Origin: Clostridia bacterium
GTDB taxonomy: Bacteria; Bacillota; Clostridia; Christensenellales; Borkfalkiaceae
Length of the DNA stretch: 64,000 bases
Reading direction: 5' to 3'
Assembly: GCA_017463105.1 (NCBI GenBank)
Contig: JAFTPU010000008.1
Span: forward strand, 1 to 64,000
Shown here piece by piece: positions 28,354 to 36,516 of this stretch. Every line of letters starts with the position of its first letter. Position 1 is the first letter of the stretch. The position numbers and the translations under genes were made by a program. The notes beneath the pieces were generated by a model, which saw only the letters and a program-made list of their open reading frames with translations, searched no databases and was not told the origin of the DNA.

Positions 28354-29337
28354 ATGTTTTCTGTAATTATGCCAACGTATAATTGTGAAAAATATATACA
28401 AGACGCAATACAAAGTGTTTTAGCACAGACATATACAGATTTTGAATTGATCATTGTAGATGATGGATCTATAGACAGTACTTATAATATTTGTCTTAAA
28501 AATGCGCAAAAATATTCAAAAATATCAGTATATCAAATTTCCCATACAGGAGTTTCGGCGGCTCGAAATTTTGGATTATCAAAAGCAAAAGGTAAGTATA
28601 TTTTATTTATTGACGGCGATGATACGTGGGATGTAAGACTTTTGGAGCTTTGCGCAAAAGAACAAAACGAAAATGAGCTTTTGGTATTTGGAATCCGGAC
28701 GGATTTTTATTCCTCAGAAGGAGAATTGAAAGAGAGTCAAAGTATATTAGAGGAGGGGACAACTTCTCTTTCATTTACTTTAAATGAATGTGCAACTTGG
28801 ATTTTTTCTCATTATAATATGAGTTCTCCTTGTAATAAAGTCTATAGCCGTTCTGTTTTGCAACAGTATCAAATTTCTTTTTGTGGGGAATGTGTTTATT
28901 TAGAAGATTTAAAATTCAATTTGGATTATTTTGAACATATCGAAAAAATAAAAATCTTAAATTGTAATTTATATTATTATCGGGTCTTTCTTGATAAAAA
29001 ACAAATATTAAAAAGGAAATTTAAACAATTATTTGTCAATGCGGATAAATTATTTATTTCCGTAAAACAGTTTTTGACACAAAAACAAGCGGCTTTGCAG
29101 GATTCTTCCGTATTGGTTAATGTGGTTTTAAGAGTCTATTTCGAAGAACTTTTAGTTAGAAGCCAAGGACAAGACAACAGGATTCAAAAGCAATATTTAG
29201 AAACATTGAATCAAAATTCCAATTTTAAAAAGGTTTTAAATGCAGCGTCGGGAAAATTCTTTTTCATTTTCAAGATTTTAAAAAGATTGGGATTTAGGCG
29301 ATTGCAAATGTGGATAATTAAGCGGAGATATTGGTGA
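28354..29337 (+). CDS. Glycosyltransferase family 2
   Basis: 327 residues, GT-A fold: SVIMPTYNCEKYIQDAIQSVL, VDDGSIDST (35-43), HTGVSAARNFGLSKAKG and DGDDTWD (about 89-95). Very AT-rich (many AAA, ATT and TTT codons), more so than any gene outside the operon, which fits horizontal acquisition of the locus. The stop overlaps the next ATG by one base. Confidence 0.88.
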   Translation: MFSVIMPTYNCEKYIQDAIQSVLAQTYTDFELIIVDDGSIDSTYNICLKNAQKYSKISVYQISHTGVSAARNFGLSKAKGKYILFIDGDDTWDVRLLELCAKEQNENELLVFGIRTDFYSSEGELKESQSILEEGTTSLSFTLNECATWIFSHYNMSSPCNKVYSRSVLQQYQISFCGECVYLEDLKFNLDYFEHIEKIKILNCNLYYYRVFLDKKQILKRKFKQLFVNADKLFISVKQFLTQKQAALQDSSVLVNVVLRVYFEELLVRSQGQDNRIQKQYLETLNQNSNFKKVLNAASGKFFFIFKILKRLGFRRLQMWIIKRRYW

Positions 29338-30845
29338 TGGCACAAACGGCTTTAAAAAAAGTCAAATTGAATTTTATATTCGGGGTAATCGGTCAAATTA
29401 TAACTTTGATCATCGGCGTTTTATTGCCGCGACTGTTCATTATGAGCTTTGGCTCGGAAGTGAACGGTTTTATCAATTCAATTAACCAAGTGTTCGTTTA
29501 CGTTTCTTTGTTGGAAGCGGGAGTGGGTACTGCATCGTTACAAGCATTGTATATTCCTGTTGGTAAAGGGGATAAAAATAAAATAAACGGGATTTTGTCG
29601 GCGACGCATAGATTTTATACCAAAACGGCGATCGGTTATCTTTTAATAATCGTTGTTCTTGCATTTTTATATCCTTTATTGATCAAAACCACGTTGTCCT
29701 ATTGACTGATGGTCGGTATTGTTTTGTTGACGGGCGGAAGCGGCGCTATTGCCTATTTTTGTCACGCAAAATATAAATTATTTTTAAGTGCCGACGGAAA
29801 AGGATACGTTTCTTCCATTGTTGTTACAGCATATCAAATTATGTTGTCGTTGGGAAAAGCTATTTTTCTATTGATCGGTTTTGATGTATTGACGGTACAA
29901 AGTCTTTATTTGATACTTAATGCGGGGCAGGCTTTGATCTTTACGATTTACGTTAGAAAGAAATATAAATGGGTCGATTTAAAAACAGAGCCGGATTTCG
30001 AGGCTATTTCGCAAAGGAAATCCGTTATTGTGCACCAAATTTCCACATTGATATTTAATAATACAGACGTGTTATTATTAACTTTTTTTTGCGACTTAAA
30101 AGCGGTTAGCATATATGCATTATATAAAAATTTGATTAATATGATCGGCACACTGGTGAATCATTTCTCCGAAAGCTTAAACTTTAAGTTGGGGCAAACT
30201 TTTGACGATCGTAAAAAATTTTTAAGGCTACATGATGTTTATGAAACTTTTCACGTTGCGCTTACGTTTTCTTTATGTACGATAGCATATGTTTTTTTCT
30301 TGCCGTTTTTGACATTATACACAAAAGGAATGGATGCAAATTATTTATTGACGTATATGCCGCTTTTGATGTGTTCGGCAGAAATTCTTAATTATGCAAG
30401 AATTCCCTCGCAAAACGTAATTACCTATGCTGGACACTTTAAACAAACACAATGGAGGTCTCTGCTGGAATCTATAATAAATTTAACGGTTTCCATCGCG
30501 TTTGTATTTATTTGGGGAATATACGGGGTGGTACTTGGTACTGTAATTGCATTATTATATAGAACGAACGATATTATTATTTATACAAATCATAAAATAT
30601 TACGAAGAAGCGTATGGGGGGTCTATAGACTTTGGATAGTAAATATCCTTTTTTCTGCTTTGACGGTATTATTGCTTAATGTCATTCCTTTTCGATTTGA
30701 TAACTATTTTTCTTTAATATTAAGTGCTGTTATTGTCTGTGTAGTGGTTGTTCCCATTCAAATTACGACTAATTTTTTGATCAATAAGGAATCGGGGCGG
30801 GAATTGATTTGTTTTATCAAAAAGAAAGTGAAGAAGTCTAATTGA
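29337..30845 (+). pseudogene. Wzx-type oligosaccharide flippase interrupted by one in-frame TGA
   Basis: Read through, 502 residues with 12-14 TM helices, the usual size for a polysaccharide flippase that moves the lipid-linked repeat unit across the membrane. The N-terminus KKVKLNFIFGVIGQIITLIIGVLLPRLFI...GSEVNGFINSINQVFVYVSLLEAGVGTA is characteristic. Codon 123 (29703-29705) is TGA in the middle of a TM segment, with the frame intact on both sides (TTLSY-stop-LMVGIVLLTGG). TGG (Trp) to TGA is one base change. ATG 29337 is used rather than the earlier TTG because GGAGA precedes it. Without readthrough, export by this route would fail. Confidence 0.82.
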
Positions 30846-30896
30846 TTTTAGTTATAAGATAATAATTTTCAAAGTAAAGAATTAAAAAACAAACCT

Positions 30897-32144
30897 ATGT
30901 ACAAACTCGAATTGACAAAAGAACAAAAAATATTATTAAATCTGACGGCGCGAAGCATTTCCGATACCCCGTCCGATCTCGTTCTGCCCGAAACCGAACT
31001 CCAAGACGCGGATTGGAAAGCGATCGTGAAAGAATCTGTCGCGCAAACGGTCCCGCTCGCCACTTTCGATCGGGCTACCGTTTATAAAAATCATATCCCC
31101 GAGGACGTTTACGCGCAATGGAAAAATATCGCCATGGGCGTGCTCCGTTCCGATTTCGGCGTCGTGCAATCGCAAGCCGATCTCGTGGAACTCCTCGGCG
31201 ATAAATATCCTTATCTCATCATCAAGGGCACGGCGGCGGGCGCATATTATCCCGATCCCGAGCTTCGCGCGCTCGGCGACGTTGACTTTCTCATCGATCC
31301 CGCCGAGCAAGACGAGCTGGAAGCGTTACTCGTCAAAGAGGGTTACGCCAAAAGCAACGGCGATCATCCCAACCATATCGTGTTTAAAAAACCAGGCGCA
31401 CACCTCGAAATGCACTTCGAAGTGGCGGGCGTACCCTACGGATGGCAGGGCGAAGAGGTCCGCGCGTTCCTCAAAAACGCCGTGTTCGAGCCCGTGCAAC
31501 GCACGCAGGACGTTTCCACGTTCCATATGCCGAACGACACGTATCACGGTCTGATTTTGCTTTTACACATGCAACACCATATGCTGGGCGAGGGCTTCGG
31601 ACTCCGTCACCTTTCCGATTGGGCGGCGTATGTGGCGCGAACGTACGAGAAGCCGTTCTGGACGGAGACGCTTGTACCTTTCCTCAAAAAGATCGGACTG
31701 TTCACGTATACTGCGGTCATGACGAAAACGAGCGCGAAATACCTTTGCGTTCCTTGCCCCGATTGGGCGAAAGACGCGGACGAGGAGACCTGCGACGAAA
31801 TCATGCACGATATTTTAACGGGCGGGAATTTCGGCAGAAAGGACGAAAACCGCGCCAAGAGCGGCATGCTCATTTCCGAACGCGGCAAGGGCGGAACGAA
31901 GCACGGTGCGCTGTACAACCTCGCACACTCTCTGCACAAAGCGGTTTTGCGGCAATATCCGATCGTGAAAAAGGTGTGGATATTTTATCCGTTTGTGTAT
32001 GCGTATAAAGCGTTGCGCTTTTTGTTCTTGAGTATGATCGGCAAGCGTCCGTCGCTCGTAAAAATGGCGCCCGAGGCGGAGAAGCGTAAGTCCGTATACG
32101 ACAAGCTCGCCGTATTCGAGGCAGACGAGCCGCCCGTACAATAA
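30897..32144 (+). CDS. Nucleotidyltransferase family protein (NTP_transf_5 type)
   Basis: 415 residues. The core YLIIKGTAAGAYYPDPELRALGDVDFLID (about 102-130) contains the KG...R...GDxD pattern of this family (Pfam PF14907), in which the two Asp bind metal; HLEMHFEV (about 164-171) supplies a further acidic residue. Proteins of this family often sit beside polysaccharide loci but their substrate is unknown. Codon use is like the chromosome core rather than the preceding operon, so the AT-rich block ends at about 30890. No clear ribosome site; ATG 30897 is the first reasonable start. Confidence 0.82.
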   Translation: MYKLELTKEQKILLNLTARSISDTPSDLVLPETELQDADWKAIVKESVAQTVPLATFDRATVYKNHIPEDVYAQWKNIAMGVLRSDFGVVQSQADLVELLGDKYPYLIIKGTAAGAYYPDPELRALGDVDFLIDPAEQDELEALLVKEGYAKSNGDHPNHIVFKKPGAHLEMHFEVAGVPYGWQGEEVRAFLKNAVFEPVQRTQDVSTFHMPNDTYHGLILLLHMQHHMLGEGFGLRHLSDWAAYVARTYEKPFWTETLVPFLKKIGLFTYTAVMTKTSAKYLCVPCPDWAKDADEETCDEIMHDILTGGNFGRKDENRAKSGMLISERGKGGTKHGALYNLAHSLHKAVLRQYPIVKKVWIFYPFVYAYKALRFLFLSMIGKRPSLVKMAPEAEKRKSVYDKLAVFEADEPPVQ

Positions 32145-32153
32145 AACGAAAAA

Positions 32154-32189
32154 AGAGAAGGACCGAGGGGTCCTTCTCTTGCGTTTTTT
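32154..32189 (+). terminator. Strong terminator
   Basis: Stem AGAGAAGGACC/GGTCCTTCTCT followed by TGCGTTTTTT; lies between convergent genes. Confidence 0.88.
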
Positions 32190-32195
32190 CAACGT

Positions 32196-32954
32196 TTACA
32201 TCACTACGATGTTTTTCTCTTTGAATTGCTCCTTTAATCCCTCGGGGAAATCGTCGTCGGTGATCAACACGTTGATGTCCTCCGTACGCGCGAACGTGTA
32301 AGGCTTGATCTTGCCGATCTTCGAGCTGTCCAGCATCATGTACGTGAATTTTGCTTTCTTACAGATGAACTTGAACAGGTCCGCCTCCATTTGCGAGGCG
32401 CACGAAAACCCGTTTTCGGGCGTAAACGCCGCCGCCGAAATGATCGCGATCTCGAAATTCATGTCCGTAAAATACGCCGAAGCCAAGGACGACGCCGTCG
32501 ACAGGTTCTCCTTGATAAGCGATCCGCCCAAAAGATTCACCGAAACGTTCTTTTTCTTCGAAAGCTCGGTGGCGACCGCCAGCCCGTTCGTGAACACGCT
32601 GCACGTAACGTCGGGCATTTCCTTGGCAAGATACAGCGCCGTCGAGCCCGCGTCCAAAAATACCGACGCGTTCAGATCGATCAGCCGCGCCGCCTTTTGC
32701 GCAATAAGGATCTTCTCGTCCGTATGCATAGTCGTTTTTTTCGTGTACGGCACGCCCGAGGTCTTTTGCACGTCCTTTACGGACATCGCGCCGCCGCGTA
32801 CGCGGATCACCTTGCCCTCTTGCTCCAAAAGCAACAGGTCGCGCCGAAGGGTCATTTGCGAAACGTGGGGGAAATATTCTTCCAATTGTCTCAACGACAG
32901 CTTGCCGCGCTTATCGAGCAGATCGGCAATTTCCGTAATACGGTCTCTTTTCAT
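32196..32954 (-). CDS. DeoR/GlpR-family transcriptional regulator
   Basis: 252 residues. N-terminal winged HTH (RDRITEIADLLDKRGKLSLRQLEEYF, then VSQMTLRRDLLLLEQEGKVIRVRGGA) and a C-terminal DeoR sensor domain with FLDAGSTALYLA (about 95-106) and GGSLIKENLSTA. Such regulators usually respond to a phosphorylated sugar. The start at 32954 is set by an AGGAGGTG site; a GTG nine bases upstream lies inside that site. No sugar-use genes adjoin it, so the target is unknown. Confidence 0.88.
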   Translation of the reverse strand: MKRDRITEIADLLDKRGKLSLRQLEEYFPHVSQMTLRRDLLLLEQEGKVIRVRGGAMSVKDVQKTSGVPYTKKTTMHTDEKILIAQKAARLIDLNASVFLDAGSTALYLAKEMPDVTCSVFTNGLAVATELSKKKNVSVNLLGGSLIKENLSTASSLASAYFTDMNFEIAIISAAAFTPENGFSCASQMEADLFKFICKKAKFTYMMLDSSKIGKIKPYTFARTEDINVLITDDDFPEGLKEQFKEKNIVVM

Positions 32955-33136
32955 AAATAACACCTCCTGATTCCTATATCAAATTTATCATAAATTTCAC
33001 AAAAAAGCAAGCGTATGAACGTGAAAAACCGCGTTTTTCTGACAATTTTCACAAAAAATTGCAAAAACTTATCATTGCGGCATTTAAATTTCACGCGCCG
33101 TTCACAGGTACGAATCGGAAGCGCCGCAAAAAACGT

Positions 33137-33165
33137 TTGCCTTTTTGCGCGGGATATGCTATAAT
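33137..33165 (+). promoter_or_regulatory. Promoter of hypothetical gene 33196
   Basis: TTGCCT (33137-33142), 17-bp spacer, TATAAT (33160-33165). Confidence 0.7.
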
Positions 33166-33195
33166 AACAAAAAAGTCAACAAGCGGAGAAAAATT

Positions 33196-33822
33196 ATGTT
33201 CGATTTCATTACCGATCTCGACGCGTATTTCTGCGAAAAATACGCCAATTACGACAAGCTTTGCGTGCTTCCCGGCTACCGTATGCCGAAAATGCAGACC
33301 TCCGAGGTGCGCGAGGACGGCAGAACGTACGCTTATACGCTTCCCGCAAACACCATGCGCTTGGCAAATCAGGAGGACAAAGCCGAACTTTTAAAGGAAC
33401 TGAAAAAACGCATGTCGGACAAGACCTTCTCGTTCTCTTTCCGTACGGTCGGCATATTTACGCGCATTAAAAACGTGTTTTCCAAATATGCGCCGCACAA
33501 ATGGCTGAAGGATATCTTCGCCAAATGCGGCACGACGTCGGAGGAGGCGGGCGCGCTTCTGTCGATCGACAAGACGATTTGGAAAGGGATATGCAAGGGT
33601 AAATATCTGCCCACGAAAAACCTTCTTTTTTCGTTGGCGCTCACCTCGCAGATCGGCGTCGACTATACGAAAGATCTGTTTGCGGTATGCGGCTACGAAT
33701 TCGATTTCACGTTCGAAAAGGACGTCGTCGTCTCGTATCTGCTCGAGCAGAAAGTGTACAACCGCCCGATGATCGACGCGGCGCTTGCCGAATACAAGGT
33801 GACCAATCTGTTCCTTGCTTAA
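33196..33822 (+). CDS. Hypothetical protein with a C-terminal HTH-like helical domain
   Basis: 208 residues, soluble. ATG 33196 follows GCGGAG. The last 90 residues (LSIDKTIWKGICKGKYLPTKNLLFSLALTSQIGVDYTKDLFAVCGYEF) have the rhythm of a Cro/XRE-like helix bundle, with the usual order of a Ser/Trp turn, G-K, P-x-K, then a Leu-rich helix and a final GYEF. The first 110 residues show no motif I know. Own promoter; no operon partners. Regulatory or adaptor role is only a guess. Confidence 0.6.
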   Translation: MFDFITDLDAYFCEKYANYDKLCVLPGYRMPKMQTSEVREDGRTYAYTLPANTMRLANQEDKAELLKELKKRMSDKTFSFSFRTVGIFTRIKNVFSKYAPHKWLKDIFAKCGTTSEEAGALLSIDKTIWKGICKGKYLPTKNLLFSLALTSQIGVDYTKDLFAVCGYEFDFTFEKDVVVSYLLEQKVYNRPMIDAALAEYKVTNLFLA

Positions 33823-33851
33823 AAAATTCCGCGAAAGCGGCGTGAAAATCG

Positions 33852-33880
33852 TTGCATTTTGCGCTTGGGAATGGTATAAT
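33852..33880 (+). promoter_or_regulatory. Promoter of the cysteine T-box operon
   Basis: TTGCAT (33852-33857), 17-bp spacer, TATAAT (33875-33880), just upstream of the T-box leader. Confidence 0.75.
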
Positions 33881-33886
33881 AAGGAC

Positions 33887-34137
33887 AATCGAATATCCGA
33901 GCGAAAAAAGAGTAGCTTGTTTTTCAGGACAAAGACAGAGAGTCGCGCCGTAGGCTGAAAGCGCGCCGCCGTTTTGAAAAAAGGCGAAAGTGCGTTTTCG
34001 CGTTTGAGGACGGAGTAATTCCCGCGGCTGCCTCCGATATCGGGCGAAAGAGAAAAAATTCCGAATGGGATTTTTTGAAGTAAAGTGGAACAGCGGATAA
34101 AAGCGCCTTTATATAATATATAAGGGCGTTTTTTGTT
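33887..34137 (+). promoter_or_regulatory. T-box leader, probably tRNA-Cys responsive
   Basis: Stem I begins with ACAGAGAG...GGCTGAAAG. A TGC (Cys) triplet lies at 34029-34031 where the specifier is expected. The T-box core is degenerate but recognisable (GTGGAACAGCGG, 34085-34096); its TGGA would pair with the U discriminator base of tRNA-Cys. The terminator CGCCTTTATATA/TATATAAGGGCG plus T6 follows at about 34105-34137. The downstream genes cysE and cysS agree with a cysteine signal. Confidence 0.72.
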
Positions 34138-34140
34138 TAT

Positions 34141-34265
34141 ACAAAACGAAGAATACGCTACGCAACACAGCGTTGCACTACGTTTTTCTCACTCGCGTGC
34201 CTCGTGTACGTCTCCTTTCGAAAAGCCTCGTGCGCCTTGTTTTGCTTGCGTCTTGCTTCGTTGTC
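34141..34265. repeat. 125-bp element with imperfect inverted ends
   Basis: Left end ACAAAACGAAGAATACGC and right end GCGTCTTGCTTCGTTGT are imperfect inverted repeats. The interior (CTCACTCG...ACGTC...AAAGCC..CGT..CCTTG) resembles the element at 63125-63248. It sits between the T-box terminator and cysE. Confidence 0.55.
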
Positions 34266-34306
34266 GGTGTTCGTTAGGTTGCGTATACATACAGGAGGTA
34301 AAGCGT

Positions 34307-34972
34307 ATGTGGTTTAAAAACCTTCGGGAAGATATCAAAGCGGCGAAACGCAACGACCCCGCCGCTCGCAATTCGTTTGAGATATTGCTCACCTATTCGG
34401 GCGTGCACGCGCTGTCGTGGCACAGAGTCGCCTATTTCTTTCACAAGATCAAATTGAAATTATTGGCGCGTATCGTCAGTCAGATGGCGCGGTTTTTTAC
34501 GGGGATCGAGATTCATCCCGCGGCGAAGATCGAGGGCGGCGTGTTCATCGACCACGGCTCGGGCGTGGTGATCGGCGAAACGGCGGAGGTGCATAAGGGC
34601 ACAGTCATTTATCAGGGCGTGACCTTGGGGGGTACGGGCAAGGAGCGCGGTAAACGTCACCCGACGATCATGGAGAACGTAACGCTTTCCGCGGGCGCGA
34701 AAGTGCTGGGCGGATTCACGGTAGGCAAGGGCGCGAAGATCGGCGCGGGCGCGGTGGTATTGAAGGAAGTCCCCCCGTATGCCACGGTCGTGGGCGTACC
34801 CGGACGTATCGTGCGGATACGGACGCCCGAAACGGAGGACGCGACGCACGCGGGGATCATTGCCGTTGCGGCGCTCAACGCCGAGATCAACGCGGAGGAA
34901 GCGGAGAGACGGGAAGAGCAAGCCAAGGAAGCCGCCCGCATCGCGGAAGCGGAAAGAAACAAGAAAAAATAA
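34307..34972 (+). CDS. cysE: Serine O-acetyltransferase
   Basis: Makes O-acetylserine from serine and acetyl-CoA, the first step of cysteine synthesis. 221 residues: a short N-terminal helical part, then left-handed beta-helix hexapeptide repeats (IEIHPAAKIEGGVFIDHGSGVVIGETAEV, about 66-94) with the catalytic His/Asp pair (DHGSG), GGTGKERGKRHPTI, and PATVVGVPGRIVR. Short epsC-like form. The C-terminal 30 residues are a Glu/Ala/Arg helix. ATG 34307 follows AGGAGGT. Controlled by the T-box upstream and followed 15 nt later by cysS. Confidence 0.92.
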   Translation: MWFKNLREDIKAAKRNDPAARNSFEILLTYSGVHALSWHRVAYFFHKIKLKLLARIVSQMARFFTGIEIHPAAKIEGGVFIDHGSGVVIGETAEVHKGTVIYQGVTLGGTGKERGKRHPTIMENVTLSAGAKVLGGFTVGKGAKIGAGAVVLKEVPPYATVVGVPGRIVRIRTPETEDATHAGIIAVAALNAEINAEEAERREEQAKEAARIAEAERNKKK

Positions 34973-34987
34973 AAAAGGAAAACGGAT

Positions 34988-36436
34988 ATGAAAATCTACA
35001 ATTCACTCACCAAACGCAAGGAAGAGTTTATCCCCCTCGAGGCGCACAAAGTAAAAATGTACGCTTGCGGTATCACCGTATCGGGCGAAGCGCATATCGG
35101 GCACGGTTATCAGGCGCTCATTTACGATATCATGCGTAAATATCTCAAAAAATCGGGCTACGACGTTACGTACGCGAGAAATTACACCGACGTGGACGAT
35201 AAGATCATCGCAAAATCGCACGAGACGGGTATTCCCGCCGACGAATACGCGGCGAAAATGATCGACAATATCAACGCGATCATGACGAAATTCCGCGTGG
35301 ACGACCCCGACGTTTGGCTGAAAGCCACCGAAAATATCGAAAACATCATCGATTTCGTGTCCACGCTCATTGAAAAAGGGCACGCATACCCCACCAAAAA
35401 CGGCGACGTCTATTTCGACGTAGCGACCTTCCCCGGCTACGGCAAGCTTTCCAACCGTAACGTGGAGGACGCCCTCGACGGCGTGCGCGTGGATAACGAC
35501 GACGAGAAAAAGAACGCGTACGATTTCGCCCTTTGGAAGAGCGCGAAAGAGGGCGAGATTTGCTGGGATTCCCCTTGGGGCAAGGGCAGACCGGGCTGGC
35601 ATATCGAGTGCTCCGCAATGAACCGCGCCGCGTTCGGCGAACAGATCGACATTCACGGCGGCGGCAGAGATCTTATTTTCCCGCACCACGAAAACGAGAT
35701 CGCGCAGACGGAAGCGCTTACGGGCAAGCCGTTCGTCAAATATTGGACGCATAACGGGCTTATCAAGGTCAACGGTCAGAAAATGAGCAAATCGCTCGGC
35801 AACAGTCTGCTCCTTGCGGACCTTCTCGAAAAATACTCGGACGAGGCGATCAAGTTCGCGCTGTTGCAGACGAACTACCGCAACGATATCAATATCACCG
35901 ACGATCTGTTCCCCGAAGCGGAGAAGCATTTGTACGATTTCTATTCCGTCCTTGCCGTCGTGGATAAAGTCATGGATAAGCTCAGAGGCATGGAGCTGAC
36001 GCTCGAAAACGAGGACGCGATCCGCGCGGCGGAGGTTTCCGAAAAGGTGGACAAAGAATTCAACGAATGTATGGACGACGACTTCAATACGGCGCTCGCG
36101 CTTTCGAACCTTTTCGGATATTTCAAGGAAATGAAAAAATTGCTTGCCACGGGCAGCTCGGGCGACCTGTTCGTCGCGCTTTCCTATAGCGTGCAGATCA
36201 AAAAGACGTATTCTCTCCTCGGTTTGTTCAAAAAGAGTCCGAAAGAATATACGGCTTGGTACGGCGAAAAGAACGCGGAGGATATCCCCGCCGAGGTAAA
36301 AGCGGTGGCGGAGGAACGTTGGCTTGCAAGAACGGCGAAGGACTGGGCAAAGAGCGACGAATTGCGCGCAAAGCTTGCCGAAATGGGCTATGCGGTGAAG
36401 GATAGTAAAACGGGCTACGAGCTCATCAAAAATTAA
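34988..36436 (+). CDS. cysS: Cysteinyl-tRNA synthetase
   Basis: Class I synthetase, 482 residues. MYACGITVSGEAHIGHGYQ contains the zinc Cys (C27) and HIGH (37-40 region). KMSKS-type loop KMSKSLGNS is at about 265-273. ECSAMNRAAFGEQIDIHGGGRDLIFPHHENEIAQ is the zinc-binding GGxDLIFPHH region. Co-transcribed with cysE so that charged tRNA-Cys level controls both cysteine supply and its synthetase. Confidence 0.95.
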   Translation: MKIYNSLTKRKEEFIPLEAHKVKMYACGITVSGEAHIGHGYQALIYDIMRKYLKKSGYDVTYARNYTDVDDKIIAKSHETGIPADEYAAKMIDNINAIMTKFRVDDPDVWLKATENIENIIDFVSTLIEKGHAYPTKNGDVYFDVATFPGYGKLSNRNVEDALDGVRVDNDDEKKNAYDFALWKSAKEGEICWDSPWGKGRPGWHIECSAMNRAAFGEQIDIHGGGRDLIFPHHENEIAQTEALTGKPFVKYWTHNGLIKVNGQKMSKSLGNSLLLADLLEKYSDEAIKFALLQTNYRNDINITDDLFPEAEKHLYDFYSVLAVVDKVMDKLRGMELTLENEDAIRAAEVSEKVDKEFNECMDDDFNTALALSNLFGYFKEMKKLLATGSSGDLFVALSYSVQIKKTYSLLGLFKKSPKEYTAWYGEKNAEDIPAEVKAVAEERWLARTAKDWAKSDELRAKLAEMGYAVKDSKTGYELIKN

Positions 36437-36454
36437 AGAAAATAATTATATTGC

Positions 36455-36483
36455 TTGACAAAATCGTTCGGTAAATATATAAT
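36455..36483 (+). promoter_or_regulatory. Promoter of alaS
   Basis: TTGACA (36455-36460), 17-bp spacer, TATAAT (36478-36483). Confidence 0.85.
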
Positions 36484-36516
36484 GTAAAAGAAAATAAATC
36501 CAAAAGGATAACGATT

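Noticed and set aside
26351-29705. Alternative genetic code (TGA or TAG read as an amino acid)
   Set aside because: Many confident genes in the window end with TGA (for instance at 6185 and 21723) and the TAG and TGA events are single cases; nonsense mutation is simpler.
34133-34306. N-terminal extension of cysE
   Set aside because: The extra 58 codons lie on the T-box terminator and the inverted-end element; a strong AGGAGGT precedes ATG 34307.
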